A stretch of 6,690 nucleotides of DNA, taken from CAZFQG01 sp964520785 (GTDB lineage Bacteria > Planctomycetota > Planctomycetia > Pirellulales > Thermoguttaceae). The stretch spans positions 1 through 6,690 of the forward strand of contig CAZFQG010000263.1 in the NCBI GenBank assembly GCA_964520785.1, in the 5' to 3' direction. This document shows positions 5,873-6,690 of the stretch, piece after piece; position 1 is the stretch's first letter, and each line of letters begins with the position of its first letter. The translations under genes were made by a program, and so were the position numbers. The notes beneath the pieces are model-generated. The model had not been told where the DNA came from. It worked only from the letters and a program-made list of their open reading frames with translations, and ran no database searches.

Positions 5873-6690
5873 GTGCCCGATTCGTCCTCTTCCCAACGCC
5901 GACTGGACCTACGGAGTGATTCCACGCGAACGGAATTGCCCAATGACGCTTTATCCCCCCTTCCGGGGGAGGCGGAGGAGAAGACCGTAGTCTCGAATCG
6001 CCCCCCCCTTCCGGTTCCCGGACAGGGAGACTCCATGCGGCGGTTTGAACTGGGGCAGTTCCACCCGGGAGACCGTCTCGACCATTTCGAGTTGCTCGAA
6101 TTCGTCGGCGGCGGTGGCATGGGGCGCGTTTTCAAGGCAAGAGACCTGCGGCTCAACCGGATCGTCGCGTTGAAGGTGATTCCGCGCGAATTGGCTTCCG
6201 ATTCCGAGACCTTGCAGCGGTTTCTCAATGAAGCGCGCTCCGGCGCGCTGTTGGATCACGAAAACGTAGTCCGGGTTTTTCACATCGGTGAAGCGAATGG
6301 AATGCACTTCCTCGTTTTTGAATTCGTGGAAGGCCTGACGATTCGAGATATCGTCCAACAACGGGGACGGCTTCCCTTGACCGAGGCGATTCACTATACC
6401 ATTCAGGTGGCCGATGCCGTCGCCCACCTTGCCGACCAGGGTGTGGTGCATCGCGACATCAAACCGTCGAATATTCTGGTGGACCGGCACGGCCGCGTCA
6501 AAGTGATCGATCTCGGACTGGCGCGAATCTACCACATCGCGGCAAACGAGGATCTCACGGCGACCGGGGTCACTCTGGGGACCTTTGATTACATTTCTCC
6601 CGAGCAGGCGCGCGATCCTCGGTCGGTCGACGCGAGGAGTGATATCTACTCCCTTGGATGTACGCTTTTCTACATGCTGTCCGGAAGGCC
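5873..6690 (+). CDS. Ser/Thr protein kinase (Hanks type), 3' end outside window
   Basis: The visible 272 codons hold most of an active-looking eukaryotic-type kinase domain. Counting from GTG 5873: glycine loop VGGGGMGRVF (78-87), ATP-anchoring Lys in VALKV (K101), helix C Glu in FLNEA (E120), hinge FEFVEG (149-154), catalytic loop HRDIKPSN (193-200, D195 catalytic), metal-binding DLG (213-215) in place of DFG, activation segment TGVTLGTFDYISPEQ (231-245) with SPE for APE, and the start of helix F, DIYSLGCTLFYMLSGR. The arginine before the catalytic Asp makes it an RD kinase, often activated by activation-loop phosphorylation. The first 54 residues are a polar, Ser/Pro-rich stretch without a domain. 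The start is uncertain: an in-frame TGA at 5870-5872 makes GTG 5873 the earliest possible; ATG 6035 has a good AGGGAG 5 bases away and would still give the complete kinase domain. Planctomycete kinases often continue into a transmembrane segment and sensor repeats; here that lies beyond the edge. Confidence 0.93.
   Translation, partial: MPDSSSSQRRLDLRSDSTRTELPNDALSPLPGEAEEKTVVSNRPPLPVPGQGDSMRRFELGQFHPGDRLDHFELLEFVGGGGMGRVFKARDLRLNRIVALKVIPRELASDSETLQRFLNEARSGALLDHENVVRVFHIGEANGMHFLVFEFVEGLTIRDIVQQRGRLPLTEAIHYTIQVADAVAHLADQGVVHRDIKPSNILVDRHGRVKVIDLGLARIYHIAANEDLTATGVTLGTFDYISPEQARDPRSVDARSDIYSLGCTLFYMLSGR

Noticed and set aside
5424..5990. A 188-codon plus-strand open frame across the tolC-like start and the divergent control region
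   Set aside because: It overlaps the signal-peptide end of the tolC-like gene, the promoters and the kinase N-terminus, and its sequence (Phe run, then Arg run) mirrors the T and purine tracts instead of a protein family.

Overview
The window looks like chromosomal DNA of a planctomycete, probably from the Pirellulales or a relative. The strongest pointers are a prepilin-like DUF1559 protein with the terminal H-x9-DG motif, a large TolC-family outer membrane protein of planctomycete type, and a Ser/Thr kinase with the GGGGMG glycine loop and the GVTLGTFDYISPEQARDP activation segment. The DNA is GC-rich with short AT-rich regulatory gaps. The taxon is inferred from protein style, not from a marker gene.

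Layout: (1) bases 3-995, plus strand, 3' part of a DUF1559 pseudopilin-like gene whose start lies before the window. (2) 996-1311, a gap with a weak terminator candidate, a TATAAT box and a perfect 14-bp palindrome just ahead of the next gene. (3) 1312-2505 and 2515-3648, plus strand, a two-gene operon: an FprA-type flavodiiron protein, then a NifS/IscS-like PLP enzyme 9 bp downstream. (4) 3649-3760, a hairpin-rich gap between convergent genes. (5) 3761-5695, minus strand, a TolC-family outer membrane factor. (6) 5696-5872, an AT-rich divergent control region holding a perfect 20-bp palindrome at the tolC-like start and a TATAAT box facing the kinase. (7) 5873 to the end, plus strand, N-terminal part of a Ser/Thr protein kinase cut by the window edge.

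The only clear functional unit is the flavodiiron/PLP-enzyme pair. The flavodiiron protein has every expected metal ligand and should reduce O2 or NO. Its partner keeps the fold and PLP-site residues of cysteine desulfurases but lacks a cysteine in the mobile loop where the catalytic one is expected. This is the most unusual feature of the window. The other genes are independent units. I saw no CRISPR array, tRNA, rRNA or transposase gene.
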